A DNA stretch of 64,000 nt. Origin: Marinoscillum sp964351625. Its GTDB lineage: Bacteria; Bacteroidota; Bacteroidia; Cytophagales; Cyclobacteriaceae. The DNA lies in NCBI GenBank assembly GCA_964351625.1, contig CAYGOV010000002.1:124001-188000 (forward strand), in the 5' to 3' direction. Numbering within the stretch: position 1 is the first letter of the stretch; each line of letters begins with the position of its first letter. Below are positions 43,176 to 52,583 of the stretch, one piece after another. The notes beneath the pieces were generated by a model. The model was not told the DNA's origin. It saw only the letters and a list, made by a program, of their open reading frames with translations, and searched no databases. The translations under genes were made by a program, and so were the position numbers.

Positions 43176-45584
43176 TCAGAACTCAAAGTTTATTGACATG
43201 GAAGGAAACATACTGCCTAGGATTGAGAGCTTATATGCCGAAGGAGGTCTTCCATATACGTTTTGGTAAAATATGGAATAGGCATTTTTTCGAGCTAGTA
43301 CATTGTAGATGCTAAAGACATAATTGACTTTATAATCTTTGAAATACCACGGCTTGGTTTCATGTGTAAGTGAGAGGTCCAATCTATAGTAGTCTGGAAT
43401 TCTTCCTTGGTTCCTTTCGGAAAAAGCAAAAATGTAAGTGAGCGTAGAGATATCAAAAGTGTTGACTGGAACAGTTTGCGGACGACCAGTGCTGTATGTG
43501 AAATTTGCACCAACCATTGTATGCTTATTAGATCGGTAGCTTACTGTAGCAGTAAGATCGTGTGGTTTGTCATAGTTAGATGGGAACCAATTGCCTTTGC
43601 TGATACGCTCTTCAGGTATTTGACTATCAAATTGACGCAAGGTGCGCGAGTAGGTATATGATATCCAGCCTGTCGGGTTTCCCAATTGTTTGCTCACATA
43701 CAACTCCACTCCATATGCTTTAGAGATACCGCTGATAAGGTCAGCTTCTATATTTTCATTAAGAAAGATGGCCGCTCCATCCTTGAAGTCTACCACATCG
43801 TACGATTTTTTGTAATACACCTCCATGGAGGTTTCAAACATATTGTCTTTCAAATTTTTGAAAATCCCTAATGAAAACTGATCTGCACCTTGAGGTTTAA
43901 TGTATTTGTTGCTCGTCTTCCAAACATCTGTAGGAGTGACCGAAGCTGTATTAGTAACAAGGTGTAAGTACTGGCGAGTCTTATTGTAGCTCGCCTTTAG
44001 TGAACTGGATTTATCTATTTGGAAGTTGATATTCACCCTTGGCTCTAGTCCGCTGTAGTGGGCGATCACTTCTCCCTGATTATAAAACACTGTATCGATA
44101 ATGTTGAACCGGTCTCGCAGTTCTGATCCGTAGATATAATCTGATCCTTCGCCAAAGTTTAGAAAATAACTGTAGCGCAATCCAGCTCTGATTGAGAGTT
44201 TGTTGGTGACTTTGTATTCATCCTCTATGTATACCCCTCCTTCTAAAGATCGCTCCCTTTCCAATTCACTAGTGTTGACGAAAGAGCTTTCATTGAAAGG
44301 CTTAATTTCCCCTGGGGAGAACTGGTAATACTTGTTTTCCAGACCAAAATTCCATTTATGCTTGCCTTGGTTTTTATATACATCAACCCTAAATCCCTGA
44401 GTATGTATGTTGGAACTTACCTCAAAAGCATCTATTCCTTTCGCGTCAGTAACTTCATAATTATAGGCACCTAGTGTGGCATCTACTTCAAAGTAGAAGT
44501 CATCATGAAAATGATGGGTCCATTTGAATACGTGGTTGTGATTTACCCAGCCATAAGTAGTGTCATTACCAAATTGGAAATTGTCATGGCTTGAGTATCC
44601 GCTATAGGAAAACTTGTCATTGATGCCAGGTCTGAACGTCAATTTCAAATTAGCATCCTGAAAGGCAGCAGCACTATTTTGTAATTCTTTGTTTCTGGCA
44701 AGGTTGAGCATCCAGTCTGAATAGGAGGCTCTACCACCAAGCAAGAAGGAAAGTTTTTTCTCAATGATTGGGCCTTCCACGGTTAGGTTAGCTGCAGCTA
44801 TACCCAATCCGCCGTTCGTGTGGTAGCCCAAGAAATCTCCTTCTTTGGTTTTCACCTCGAGTACGGAAGACAATCGGCCTCCGTATCGTGCAGGGATTCC
44901 TGTTTTGTAGAGTTCTGCTCTTTGGACTGTGCCAGGATTGAAAACAGAAAAGAATCCAAAAACATGTGATGGGTTGAAAATCACGCCACCATCTTGAAGG
45001 ATAAGGTTTTGATCTACCCCTCCACCACGCACATTGAATCCAGAAGATCCTTCTCCAACAGTAGAGACACCTGGGAGCATGATTAACGACCGCACTACAT
45101 CTAGTTCACCAAGAAAAGAAGGTATATTTTTCAAGGTTCGCAGATCGAGCACATCCTTGCCAATATCTAAGCTTGTCACACGTTCATCTGGATTTTTGCC
45201 AGTGATTACAACTTCTTCAAGATCTATGACCTCATCAGTCATAGAGAGGTCAAGTCTTACATCTTCTACCAAGTCTATCAGGATGGTTTTTTTTACTAGG
45301 CCGATGCTCGAAAAAGTGATGCGGAAAGTGCCCTTAGGAACGATTATTTCAAAATATCCATCACGGTCTGTGGTAGTGCCTTTTTCCAAAGATTCGAAGT
45401 AGACACTGGCACCATAGACTGGTTCTGCATTCATCTCATTCAATATTCTTCCCTGAAACTTAGATTCGTATTTTCCCTGTCCGAGACCTAAAGTAGATAA
45501 AGTAATGAGCCAACCAAAAATGATTAAGTGCCTTAAAGTCTGCTTAGAAGCTGAGAAGGCTAAAGTAGATTTAGTGATATTCAA
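43176..45584 (-). CDS. TonB-dependent receptor with carboxypeptidase-like N-terminal domain
   Basis: An 802-residue outer-membrane transporter. After the signal peptide comes a carboxypeptidase-regulatory-like beta domain (about 40-130, GRILNEMNAEPVYGASVYF and TTTDRDGYFEI), a plug domain (about 150-260, with SGFNVRGGGVDQNLILQDG) and a 22-strand barrel ending in a C-terminal Phe (MSINFEF). It takes up a ligand using energy from TonB-ExbB-ExbD. It lacks a SusD partner; instead two DUF4249 lipoproteins follow, so it belongs to the non-Sus group. The substrate is not identifiable. Confidence 0.93.
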   Translation of the reverse strand: MNITKSTLAFSASKQTLRHLIIFGWLITLSTLGLGQGKYESKFQGRILNEMNAEPVYGASVYFESLEKGTTTDRDGYFEIIVPKGTFRITFSSIGLVKKTILIDLVEDVRLDLSMTDEVIDLEEVVITGKNPDERVTSLDIGKDVLDLRTLKNIPSFLGELDVVRSLIMLPGVSTVGEGSSGFNVRGGGVDQNLILQDGGVIFNPSHVFGFFSVFNPGTVQRAELYKTGIPARYGGRLSSVLEVKTKEGDFLGYHTNGGLGIAAANLTVEGPIIEKKLSFLLGGRASYSDWMLNLARNKELQNSAAAFQDANLKLTFRPGINDKFSYSGYSSHDNFQFGNDTTYGWVNHNHVFKWTHHFHDDFYFEVDATLGAYNYEVTDAKGIDAFEVSSNIHTQGFRVDVYKNQGKHKWNFGLENKYYQFSPGEIKPFNESSFVNTSELERERSLEGGVYIEDEYKVTNKLSIRAGLRYSYFLNFGEGSDYIYGSELRDRFNIIDTVFYNQGEVIAHYSGLEPRVNINFQIDKSSSLKASYNKTRQYLHLVTNTASVTPTDVWKTSNKYIKPQGADQFSLGIFKNLKDNMFETSMEVYYKKSYDVVDFKDGAAIFLNENIEADLISGISKAYGVELYVSKQLGNPTGWISYTYSRTLRQFDSQIPEERISKGNWFPSNYDKPHDLTATVSYRSNKHTMVGANFTYSTGRPQTVPVNTFDISTLTYIFAFSERNQGRIPDYYRLDLSLTHETKPWYFKDYKVNYVFSIYNVLARKNAYSIFYQNVYGRPPSAYKLSILGSMFPSMSINFEF

Positions 45585-45758
45585 TGAATAGAAAGCGTTA
45601 AAAATTGAGGCAAATCAATAACAAACTTGGGGCTTGAAGTTAACAACATTTATAAGTTCAGATAACCTTAGTCAAAAGGTATTTTTCTTTAATTTGAGTT
45701 GCTTATCAAAACCTATCCAACTCACTGATATTATTGTTTCCCTCAAAAGAACTAAAGT

Positions 45759-46766
45759 ATGTACATAAGACGAAATATTCGCTTTAAAGTAATTTGGAGA
45801 TTTACTTGGAGAAACCTTGTCTACTTCATAATATGGGCCTCATTCGTGACCTGGCTTTTTGGCTATTTCGACCAGAACGGCACCAATATAGGCATCCCAT
45901 TCTTGCCCTTGAGCACTATGGGTATAGCGGTGGCTTTTTATTTGGGCTTTAAAAATAGTCAGTCCTATGATCGCTTTTGGGAAGGAAGAAAAATATGGGG
46001 AGGAATTGTGAATGTAAGTCGAACTTGGGCGAACCAAGTCTTGTCATATGTGGCGAGTCCGGATGATTCGATAACTGCTGAGCAACTTCACCTGATCAAA
46101 AGAAGGTTGATTCTGAGACAGCTTTCTTGGATTAATACTTTGAGAATCCAACTTAGAAAGACAACCATTTTTGATAGAAAGAATCTGACGTATGTTCCTG
46201 ATTTTGGATTGGTCAATGATCAGGAGTGTGAGGACTGTATCGCATATTTTCTCCAATCCGGTGAGTATCTAAAAGTGAAAGATCAGTCAAATGCAGCTAC
46301 CCATATTCTTCATTTGCAAGGGGAGGATTTAGCAGCCCTAAACGCGAAAAACTACTTCAATGATTTTCGTCATATGGACCTGATGAAAAGCATCGAACGC
46401 CTCTATGATTATCAGGGCATGTGTGAGCGTATTAAGAATACTCCTTTCCCTCGTCAGTATGCATATTTCAGCTCGGTCTTCGTTTGGATTTTCGTCCTTT
46501 TGGTGCCGTTTGGATTGATCGAACTTTTCCATAGCATGGAAGGCGATAGTACTGTATGGCTCAATATTCCTTTCTCTGTGCTTGTCTCTTGGGTTTTCGT
46601 AACCATGGAGTCAATAGGAGACAACAGTGAAGATCCATTTGAAAACTATGTCAATGACGTACCAATGTCAGCAATCTGTCGGACGATAGAAATTGATCTT
46701 TTACAAATGCTCAAGGAACCGAATATTCCACCTAAAATGGAGCCATTCGGTGATGTGCTACTCTGA
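45759..46766 (+). CDS. Bestrophin-family anion channel (UPF0187)
   Basis: A 335-residue membrane protein of the bestrophin family, ion channels with pentameric assembly. The N-terminal VFYL-like membrane helices and the segment FYLGFKNSQSYDRFWEGRKIWGGIVN are hallmarks, followed by the pore-lining second half with FAYFSSVFVWIFVLLVPFGLIE and the late EDPFENYVNDVPM motif. Bacterial members conduct ions, some of them cations. The stop codon lies within an inverted repeat shared with the convergent protease gene. Confidence 0.92.
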   Translation: MYIRRNIRFKVIWRFTWRNLVYFIIWASFVTWLFGYFDQNGTNIGIPFLPLSTMGIAVAFYLGFKNSQSYDRFWEGRKIWGGIVNVSRTWANQVLSYVASPDDSITAEQLHLIKRRLILRQLSWINTLRIQLRKTTIFDRKNLTYVPDFGLVNDQECEDCIAYFLQSGEYLKVKDQSNAATHILHLQGEDLAALNAKNYFNDFRHMDLMKSIERLYDYQGMCERIKNTPFPRQYAYFSSVFVWIFVLLVPFGLIELFHSMEGDSTVWLNIPFSVLVSWVFVTMESIGDNSEDPFENYVNDVPMSAICRTIEIDLLQMLKEPNIPPKMEPFGDVLL

Positions 46767-46788
46767 TTGACGATTTAGTCAATCAGAG
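46761..46788. terminator. Perfect 11-bp hairpin spanning both convergent stop codons
   Basis: CTCTGATTGAC (46761-46771) and GTCAATCAGAG (46778-46788) are exact inverted repeats around GATTTA. The bestrophin TGA (46764-46766) is in the left arm and the protease TAA (46775-46777) in the loop. There is no T-run on either side, so its terminator role is uncertain. Confidence 0.6.
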
Positions 46789-47941
46789 ATTTCAAGGTGA
46801 GAGAAACAGTCTTTTCTTTACCATCTTGGCTCAGTGTCATGCTTACAGTTTCACCTGCCATTATGAGCATACTTTTAATTTCTGGTAATGTAACATCATC
46901 CACACTTTTCCCATTAATTGATAGCAATTCAGCATCAACTTTTACTCCAGCCTCATCGGCAGGACTATCTTCGAAAACTCTATGTACAAGAAGTTTCTTT
47001 TTGTCTTTAGACAACTGAAGATCGATACCACTACAGTTTACAGAAAGCGTCTTACCGAAATTGCCGTTCTTCTCGAAATAAAGCAATTTGGTTGAGTAGT
47101 CAATGGTAATGTTGTACATACTCAAGATCTTATTGCCAATGATACCAGATACTTCCGGATGGGCTTGCACGCCACTCTTGGCCTGACTTATTCCAATTGG
47201 CAAGTCTTCGATAGTTTGTTTCCCAAAAGAAAAAGACAATACGTGACCTTCATAATGAAGTGTTTCGTCATCGCTCAGGCTTTTCACCACATAAGAGTAA
47301 TGTTTTCCTGTCTTATTGATCACATCATATTTAGCAGCATAGGGAGAGTTAAAGTCTAGCGAAGTACCAGCTCCAGAAATGACGAAGAAGGTTCCGCTAT
47401 GGGGTTCATTGTTATTTAACACCACAGAACCTTTGATTGTTGGAATTGAAACGTTTAGTTCAAAAGGTATGGCATCACCAGTTTTTGGTCCTTTACCAAG
47501 CTCGTAGATAGTCATTACTTTGTCCTCATAGTTGATATTGACAGCATGGTGATGAAGGAGGTCGTATCCTACTATACCATCAATGTCACGACCGAGACTT
47601 CTTTCAAGGTGGTCAAGGTCCGTAGAGTAGACTTTAACGTTTTTTTCCATTGGGAAGCCATTGATCTCTATTTCATTGTGCTTTATGAGCTCCATGGAAG
47701 TAGTTGCTTCATTCATATTGATTTTTTTACCTGACAATTTTAAATCTGCGGTTACATCACTGTCAAGTACCGTAAGACCTGAACCCGTATCAAAAATGAA
47801 TTTTAAGGGAACAGAATTATCAACACTTACATCGATGATAATGTGGTCACCATATAGCTCGAAAGGGATCGAAGTAATAGGAGTTTGAGCGAAAGCAAGC
47901 GAAGTAAGAAAAAATGTGAAAATGTAAATGATCTTTTTCAT
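46775..47941 (-). CDS. Secreted aspartyl protease-like protein with PDZ domain
   Basis: A 388-residue protein with a signal peptide (start at ATG 47941 gives MKKIIYIFTFFLTSLAFAQ; an upstream in-frame start would hide it). It has two retropepsin-like lobes and a C-terminal PDZ domain (about 305-385, with DSPADEAGVKVDAELLSINGK). The first lobe holds the catalytic FDTGSG (D51), but in the second lobe the expected DTG is ISG (I188-S189-G190), so the second aspartate is absent. Activity would need a dimer or be lost. It follows a DUF1624 gene by 74 bp on the same strand. Confidence 0.85.
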   Translation of the reverse strand: MKKIIYIFTFFLTSLAFAQTPITSIPFELYGDHIIIDVSVDNSVPLKFIFDTGSGLTVLDSDVTADLKLSGKKINMNEATTSMELIKHNEIEINGFPMEKNVKVYSTDLDHLERSLGRDIDGIVGYDLLHHHAVNINYEDKVMTIYELGKGPKTGDAIPFELNVSIPTIKGSVVLNNNEPHSGTFFVISGAGTSLDFNSPYAAKYDVINKTGKHYSYVVKSLSDDETLHYEGHVLSFSFGKQTIEDLPIGISQAKSGVQAHPEVSGIIGNKILSMYNITIDYSTKLLYFEKNGNFGKTLSVNCSGIDLQLSKDKKKLLVHRVFEDSPADEAGVKVDAELLSINGKSVDDVTLPEIKSMLIMAGETVSMTLSQDGKEKTVSLTLKSLID

Positions 47942-48015
47942 GGTTTCTAGGCGTGTTTTGAAGTATGAAATTATGGATAATAACAGACAAATGGAAGCAG
48001 TAAGCCTCTTAATGC

Positions 48016-49194
48016 TTAGATATATGTAAGCCACCAGTGATTGCGGTGGTTCCTTTTATAAATATCGTACCAATTGCAAACAGGATAGAGTAGAATTATC
48101 ACAAATACCCAAACTGCATAAACCAACCAAAGGCCAAATCCATAGCCTTCCAGATTCGGGCTCATAGTAATAAAAACATCCACAATCATAGAGGAGGCAG
48201 GGAAGCCAGTAGCTACGGCAGCAATTAATGCCAAGAAATGAATCAAGTAAAAATGTATGATGTAGAAGAAAAGAGGGACACGCCCGAACATCGTAATGAT
48301 TGAATGAATCCTCCCTTTAAGATTTTCAGCATAAGCCAAGAATAATATAGCTGGCCCAAGTGTGATCAGTAGATAGTCGAGGGATGGTGGATATTTTGAA
48401 ACTTCAAAAAAAGATAGAAAAGTAAAGATTGGTGAGTCTTGAACGGACCATGGTTTTGGCTCGCCATAGATATTGATTGATCGAATAATAACGAACAATA
48501 AAATAGCCGTGATACCGATAGACTTCAAAATTCTTAAACGATGCATTTGCGGAAACTCTCGTTGATATAATCCTCCAAAATGATAACCTAGTGCCATCAC
48601 AAAAATCCATGGAATCATGGGATAAGCACTCACTATATTGAAGCCAGCGATATTGATGGGTCCTCTCACATGTAGGATTGACCAGATTGTTGAAAAATTC
48701 TCAGGTGTATATCCATCTAGCATGTTGTGTCCAAATATTCCAATCAAGCAGATCGCGATCATCAATTTCTTGGGAACATGAATGAAAGCAGCTAAGGTGA
48801 TCATGGAAGCACCTAGTACCCAGATTACTTGCCATACAGTCACTTCAAAACTGAACTTGAACGTAAAAGCGATTTTGATGATAATCACTTCCACTACCAT
48901 CAGCCAAAAACCTCTTTTCAAAAGCCAGACACTAAGTTCGGCTTTGGACATTCTCCTTCCCACAAAGAACGCCGAGCTTCCTGCTAAGAATACGAAGACA
49001 GGCGCGCAGTAATGCGTGATAAACCTTGTAAAAAAGAGAATTGGCGTGGTTTGAGTGACATCTGTAGGATCATAAAGAAATGCATCGGCATGAAAGAAAT
49101 CGCGCACATGATCCAGTGCCATGATGATCATGATCAAGCCTTTGAGGAAATCTAGGGACTCGATTCTTTTGGTTGGGCTCAGTGTGTCACTCAT
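48016..49194 (-). CDS. DUF1624 / HGSNAT-like membrane acyltransferase (copy 2)
   Basis: A 392-residue multi-pass membrane protein, the paralogue of that at 38241-39464. Shared blocks include IIMALDHVRDFFH at the start and THYCAPVFVFLAGSSAFFVGRR. The likely catalytic His and Asp in ALDHVRDFFH are kept. The downstream protease gene may be co-transcribed. The two copies differ by many substitutions, so the duplication is not recent. Confidence 0.85.
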   Translation of the reverse strand: MSDTLSPTKRIESLDFLKGLIMIIMALDHVRDFFHADAFLYDPTDVTQTTPILFFTRFITHYCAPVFVFLAGSSAFFVGRRMSKAELSVWLLKRGFWLMVVEVIIIKIAFTFKFSFEVTVWQVIWVLGASMITLAAFIHVPKKLMIAICLIGIFGHNMLDGYTPENFSTIWSILHVRGPINIAGFNIVSAYPMIPWIFVMALGYHFGGLYQREFPQMHRLRILKSIGITAILLFVIIRSINIYGEPKPWSVQDSPIFTFLSFFEVSKYPPSLDYLLITLGPAILFLAYAENLKGRIHSIITMFGRVPLFFYIIHFYLIHFLALIAAVATGFPASSMIVDVFITMSPNLEGYGFGLWLVYAVWVFVIILLYPVCNWYDIYKRNHRNHWWLTYI

Positions 49195-49382
49195 TGCTGG
49201 CTTTTTTTGATGTCTAAAGTTATCAATTCAACAGTTATAAAAGAGAGTTTGGTGAACGATTGGTGAGCCAAATCTCCAAGCATGTTCATGTATTCTTGCC
49301 TATTTAGCTTCAATAACTTGAAAAATACCGTGACCATGGTATTCCATAAGGGTGCTTATTGATGAAGTTTTGTTCAGAAAAC

Positions 49383-50210
49383 ATGAAACATTCCTTATTC
49401 GTATTACTCATAATTTCAAGTTTTAATTCTTTTAGCCAAATAAGCTACAAAATCATAGAAGACGATCCAGAGCAGATAAAAACGAGTTTCGTCGGTGTTG
49501 GCGTTGGTTTTGAAGGCAGTAATGACAACTCTCTCATGTTTGCTGCTCCAGCTAGATTAGCACTCCAGAATGGCATGGCGGTCGAAGGGATTGTGGGGTT
49601 TGACGCATACAAGCTTTCAGGTAAGGGGGCTACATTTTTATTGGATGGGGGACTTTATCTTCCAATGATTAATAAGACTAAGACAAAGGATGTGCGTATC
49701 GTTACCGATTTTGAGACTACATCAAACAACTTCACGGGTGAGCGAACAGAGACCACTACGTATTTTGAAGCGCCAGCAACTATAGCCATTGATTATGGTC
49801 CTCGTGGGGGTGCGTATTTTAGGACCGCAGGGATAGAGCAAACAGTTCTAGCCGACGGCACCTTTGCCACAATGGGTGGTATTTATCTAGGTGGTCAGAT
49901 GACTTCTAAGGGATTTGTGAATACTGAAATTGAAGGTTATGATGATCCTAGAGCAGCATCAGCGTTTACACGAATCTTTTTCGACTTTATGGTCTTGCCA
50001 GTTTCGAGCATAGATGACACTGTAATTGCTAATAATGCAAAAAAAGACAAACTGATAGGCTGGAGAACAGGTCTTCAGATGTTTGGGAATGCCCACAAAG
50101 GGGCCAAAGGGTTCTTTAGAAAAGCCATTTACACAGTTGAGTTGGGATCTAGACCTTACACAGGCATGTATTTTCAATTCATTTATGCCATGCCTGTGAT
50201 GTCATTCTAG
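49383..50210 (+). CDS. Hypothetical secreted or outer-membrane beta protein (275 aa)
   Basis: A 275-residue protein with signal peptide MKHSLFVLLIISSFNSFSQ; I use ATG 49383 rather than 49359, which adds residues before the signal. The mature part is Gly- and aromatic-rich with alternating hydrophobic residues (FVGVGVGFEG, GMYFQFIYAMPVM) and ends near a hydrophobic strand, like a small outer-membrane barrel. No family recognised. A terminator follows, so it is probably monocistronic. Confidence 0.75.
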   Translation: MKHSLFVLLIISSFNSFSQISYKIIEDDPEQIKTSFVGVGVGFEGSNDNSLMFAAPARLALQNGMAVEGIVGFDAYKLSGKGATFLLDGGLYLPMINKTKTKDVRIVTDFETTSNNFTGERTETTTYFEAPATIAIDYGPRGGAYFRTAGIEQTVLADGTFATMGGIYLGGQMTSKGFVNTEIEGYDDPRAASAFTRIFFDFMVLPVSSIDDTVIANNAKKDKLIGWRTGLQMFGNAHKGAKGFFRKAIYTVELGSRPYTGMYFQFIYAMPVMSF

Positions 50211-50232
50211 CAGTATATCAAAGTCAAAGCAC

Positions 50233-50264
50233 AAAGGTCCGAGATGTTTCTTAGACCTTTTTTT
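50233..50264 (+). terminator. Terminator after 49383-50210
   Basis: AAAGGTC (50233-50239) pairs with GACCTTT (50254-50260), with partial pairing inside, followed by a T-run to 50264. Confidence 0.75.
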
Positions 50265-50379
50265 GTTTGATCTGTCGAATACAAGCCGAATTAGAAATTC
50301 TCGGAATGTTAGAACTTTAACAATACAAGTTCGGTTTCACATTCCAAGATTAAAATGAATCTTAATTTAGAAGTAGGTT

Positions 50380-51021
50380 ATGAAAGTAGAAATTTGGAGT
50401 GATGTCGTTTGCCCATTTTGTTACATCGGCAAGCGTCGTTTTGAGGAGGCATTGGAGAAGTTTGATAGTAAAGAGGAGATAGAGATTGAATGGAGAAGCT
50501 TCCAGCTCAATCCCCAAACAGTGACTAACCCAAATATCACTGCACATGAAAATCTGGCCAATCACAAAGGAATCTCTGTGGAGCAAGCCCGGCAGATGGC
50601 CAATCAAGTGGCAGAAATGGCTTCCGCTGTAGGCTTGAATTTCGATTTTGACAAGTCGGTGGTGGCGAATACTTTCAATGCGCATAGACTCCTGCATTTT
50701 AGCAAAGCTCACGGTAAGCAAAACGAGCTTAAGGAGCGTTTGCTGAAAGCGTATTTTGAAAAGGGTGAAAACATAGATGATAAAGCGTCTCTATTAGCGA
50801 TAGGAGAGGAAGTTGGACTAGAAAAACAGGCCGTTCAAGATTTTCTCAACACCGATGAGCTTGCCATGGAAGTAAAAGCCGACATCCAAGAAGCGCAGGC
50901 CTTGCGCATCCATGGAGTACCCTTCTTTGTATTCAATAGAAAATACGGTTTTTCAGGTGCTCAGCCTGTGGAGGTGTTTTTGGATACGTTGGAGAAGGCG
51001 ACTTTAGAAGCGAAGGTTTGA
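50380..51021 (+). CDS. DsbA/FrnE-family thiol oxidoreductase
   Basis: A 213-residue cytoplasmic member of the DsbA superfamily, FrnE branch. It begins with the strand MKVEIWSDVVCPFCYIGKRR containing the CPFC active site, has a helical insert, and ends with the cis-proline motif HGVPFFVFNRKYGFSGAQP. FrnE-type enzymes act as disulfide oxidoreductases or isomerases; in some bacteria they are stress related. No signal peptide is seen. No obvious partner gene. Confidence 0.9.
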   Translation: MKVEIWSDVVCPFCYIGKRRFEEALEKFDSKEEIEIEWRSFQLNPQTVTNPNITAHENLANHKGISVEQARQMANQVAEMASAVGLNFDFDKSVVANTFNAHRLLHFSKAHGKQNELKERLLKAYFEKGENIDDKASLLAIGEEVGLEKQAVQDFLNTDELAMEVKADIQEAQALRIHGVPFFVFNRKYGFSGAQPVEVFLDTLEKATLEAKV

Positions 51022-51235
51022 TTAAGTAAATGGGATCTGTTTAGTTGGTCAATTCTATTAAGATCATTGTATTAAATGGTGGGTAGTGTTAGTTTGTAGC
51101 ATAGAACTTAAAATTTGATCAAAGTGGAAGAGCAAATTTTGTTACTTATGATGAAATTTATCACTCAAATTAAAGGACTGATAAAGTGGTTTTAGTTTAC
51201 TTTATTCGGATTTTGGAAGGCACAAACAATAAACC

Positions 51236-51793
51236 ATGAGTTATTTACAGATACTTGGAATTGCGTTGATATTTACTTGTTGTACTAACCAACCAAAGGA
51301 GAAAAAATCAAATGAATCAGTTCAACCAAATGTCGAATCAGAGTCGACAAATTCTGAACAACTTGAATCACTATCATCTCCAGCTTATTCAACGGATGAA
51401 CACTCTGAACAGCTTATTAATGAACCTCCGAAAAGTGCAGAATATGAATATTATGACGAAGAAATCTCAGCACGTCAAACGCTCAAGGTGAATTGGTTAA
51501 CGAAGGATTCATTAGAATTTGAATTATCTACTGAAACGGAACTTTGTAATTACGAGCAATCCGGAACAGCTGCTACTGCAAGGGGTTTGAACGTTGAAAT
51601 AGATGAAGATGAATATGGTATGGCCTATCCTGCATTGGAGTATTTCGTTGTTGAGGGTGGAAAACTTTGGAGCCTAAGAATTCACAAACAAGACCGCTCG
51701 CATGCTAAAATTAGCTACATCTACGAAAAACCAAGAAAAGAATGCTCTCCGTACAATAATTTGATGATATTAAAGCCTTCCAGCAATCGATAG
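51236..51793 (+). CDS. Hypothetical lipoprotein (185 aa)
   Basis: A small lipoprotein with a hydrophobic start and a lipobox near IFTCCTNQ (Cys16 or Cys17). A Ser/Glu/Gln-rich linker (about 20-70, ESVQPNVESESTNSEQ) follows, then a globular part with alternating strands. No known domain. The linker suggests surface or periplasmic exposure away from the membrane. Stands alone between a DsbA-like gene and tetR. Confidence 0.72.
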   Translation: MSYLQILGIALIFTCCTNQPKEKKSNESVQPNVESESTNSEQLESLSSPAYSTDEHSEQLINEPPKSAEYEYYDEEISARQTLKVNWLTKDSLEFELSTETELCNYEQSGTAATARGLNVEIDEDEYGMAYPALEYFVVEGGKLWSLRIHKQDRSHAKISYIYEKPRKECSPYNNLMILKPSSNR

Positions 51794-51843
51794 CCTCCTC
51801 CTATCCAGCAAGTTTAGCGAAGCGCAACTTGTGGTGAGTATCA

Positions 51844-51866
51844 ATCAAGCTTATATATAGCTTGAT
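51844..51866. repeat. Inverted repeat in the gap between the lipoprotein and tetR
   Basis: ATCAAGCT (51844-51851) and AGCTTGAT (51859-51866) are exact inverted repeats around a 7-bp AT-rich loop. No T-run follows, so whether it ends transcription is unclear. Confidence 0.5.
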
Positions 51867-51950
51867 CAAGGATCTAAAAAATCCTGAATAAGCCACCTTA
51901 TTATTATATAAGGATTAGGCCTGTTACACTGCACACGGTATTAGAACCGA

Positions 51951-52583
51951 TTATGCACCATTTTTAATCAATGAGCTTATTTCAGCGTATTGCTCTTTCC
52001 CTTTATGTGTGAGATAAGCATATATCATTTCGAATAATAGATCCTGATAATGCTTGACCGGCGGATGCTCGCCTTTTTCTTTAAATAACTCAGCAGCGTT
52101 TATCCAATTGTCGCCGATAATCGTCATTCTTTCATAAAGCCTTTCATATTCATTTGGGAACTCCTCTTTTCTAATTACCTCTTTTTCAATCATCGTAGCA
52201 AAGAGGTTTTCAAACTGCACTTTTCTTAGGTTTTGAAGATTGAGGTAGTGCTCCTTGATCTTTACGCTTTCTCGAAATATCAAATACAAGTCACGCAGAA
52301 AGAATCGATACTCATAGAAGACATACATGGATTTTTCAGCCGTGCGGTACAGTGTGGACAGCAAAGAAAAGTCTTGTGTCATTTTAGCCATTTCCGCATT
52401 GATTTGATCCACTAAAGCAAAATACAGATCATCAATAATGTCCTGCTTGGTTTTGAAATGATAGTTCAAATTACCCTGGCTCATGTCCAGCGCTAATGCT
52501 ATCTGTCTGAGCGTAGTAGTTTGAATGCCTTTGGCATTGAATATCTCTTTTGATTTATCTAAAATTTTTTGCTTAGTGCTCAT
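51951..52583 (-). CDS. TetR-family transcriptional regulator
   Basis: A 210-residue repressor-type protein. The N-terminal helix-turn-helix (about 8-50) has KSKEIFNAKGIQTTTLRQIALALDMS-like and GNLNYHFKTKQDI segments that are typical of TetR; the rest is a helical ligand-binding and dimer domain. It is divergent from an FAD monooxygenase gene across 51 bp containing tandem repeats that start right at its own ATG, suggesting repression of both genes until a ligand binds. Confidence 0.92.
   Translation of the reverse strand: MSTKQKILDKSKEIFNAKGIQTTTLRQIALALDMSQGNLNYHFKTKQDIIDDLYFALVDQINAEMAKMTQDFSLLSTLYRTAEKSMYVFYEYRFFLRDLYLIFRESVKIKEHYLNLQNLRKVQFENLFATMIEKEVIRKEEFPNEYERLYERMTIIGDNWINAAELFKEKGEHPPVKHYQDLLFEMIYAYLTHKGKEQYAEISSLIKNGA

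Noticed and set aside
49326..49344. Short inverted repeat AATACC/GGTATT before the gene at 49383
   Set aside because: Arms are only six bp; too weak to call an operator.
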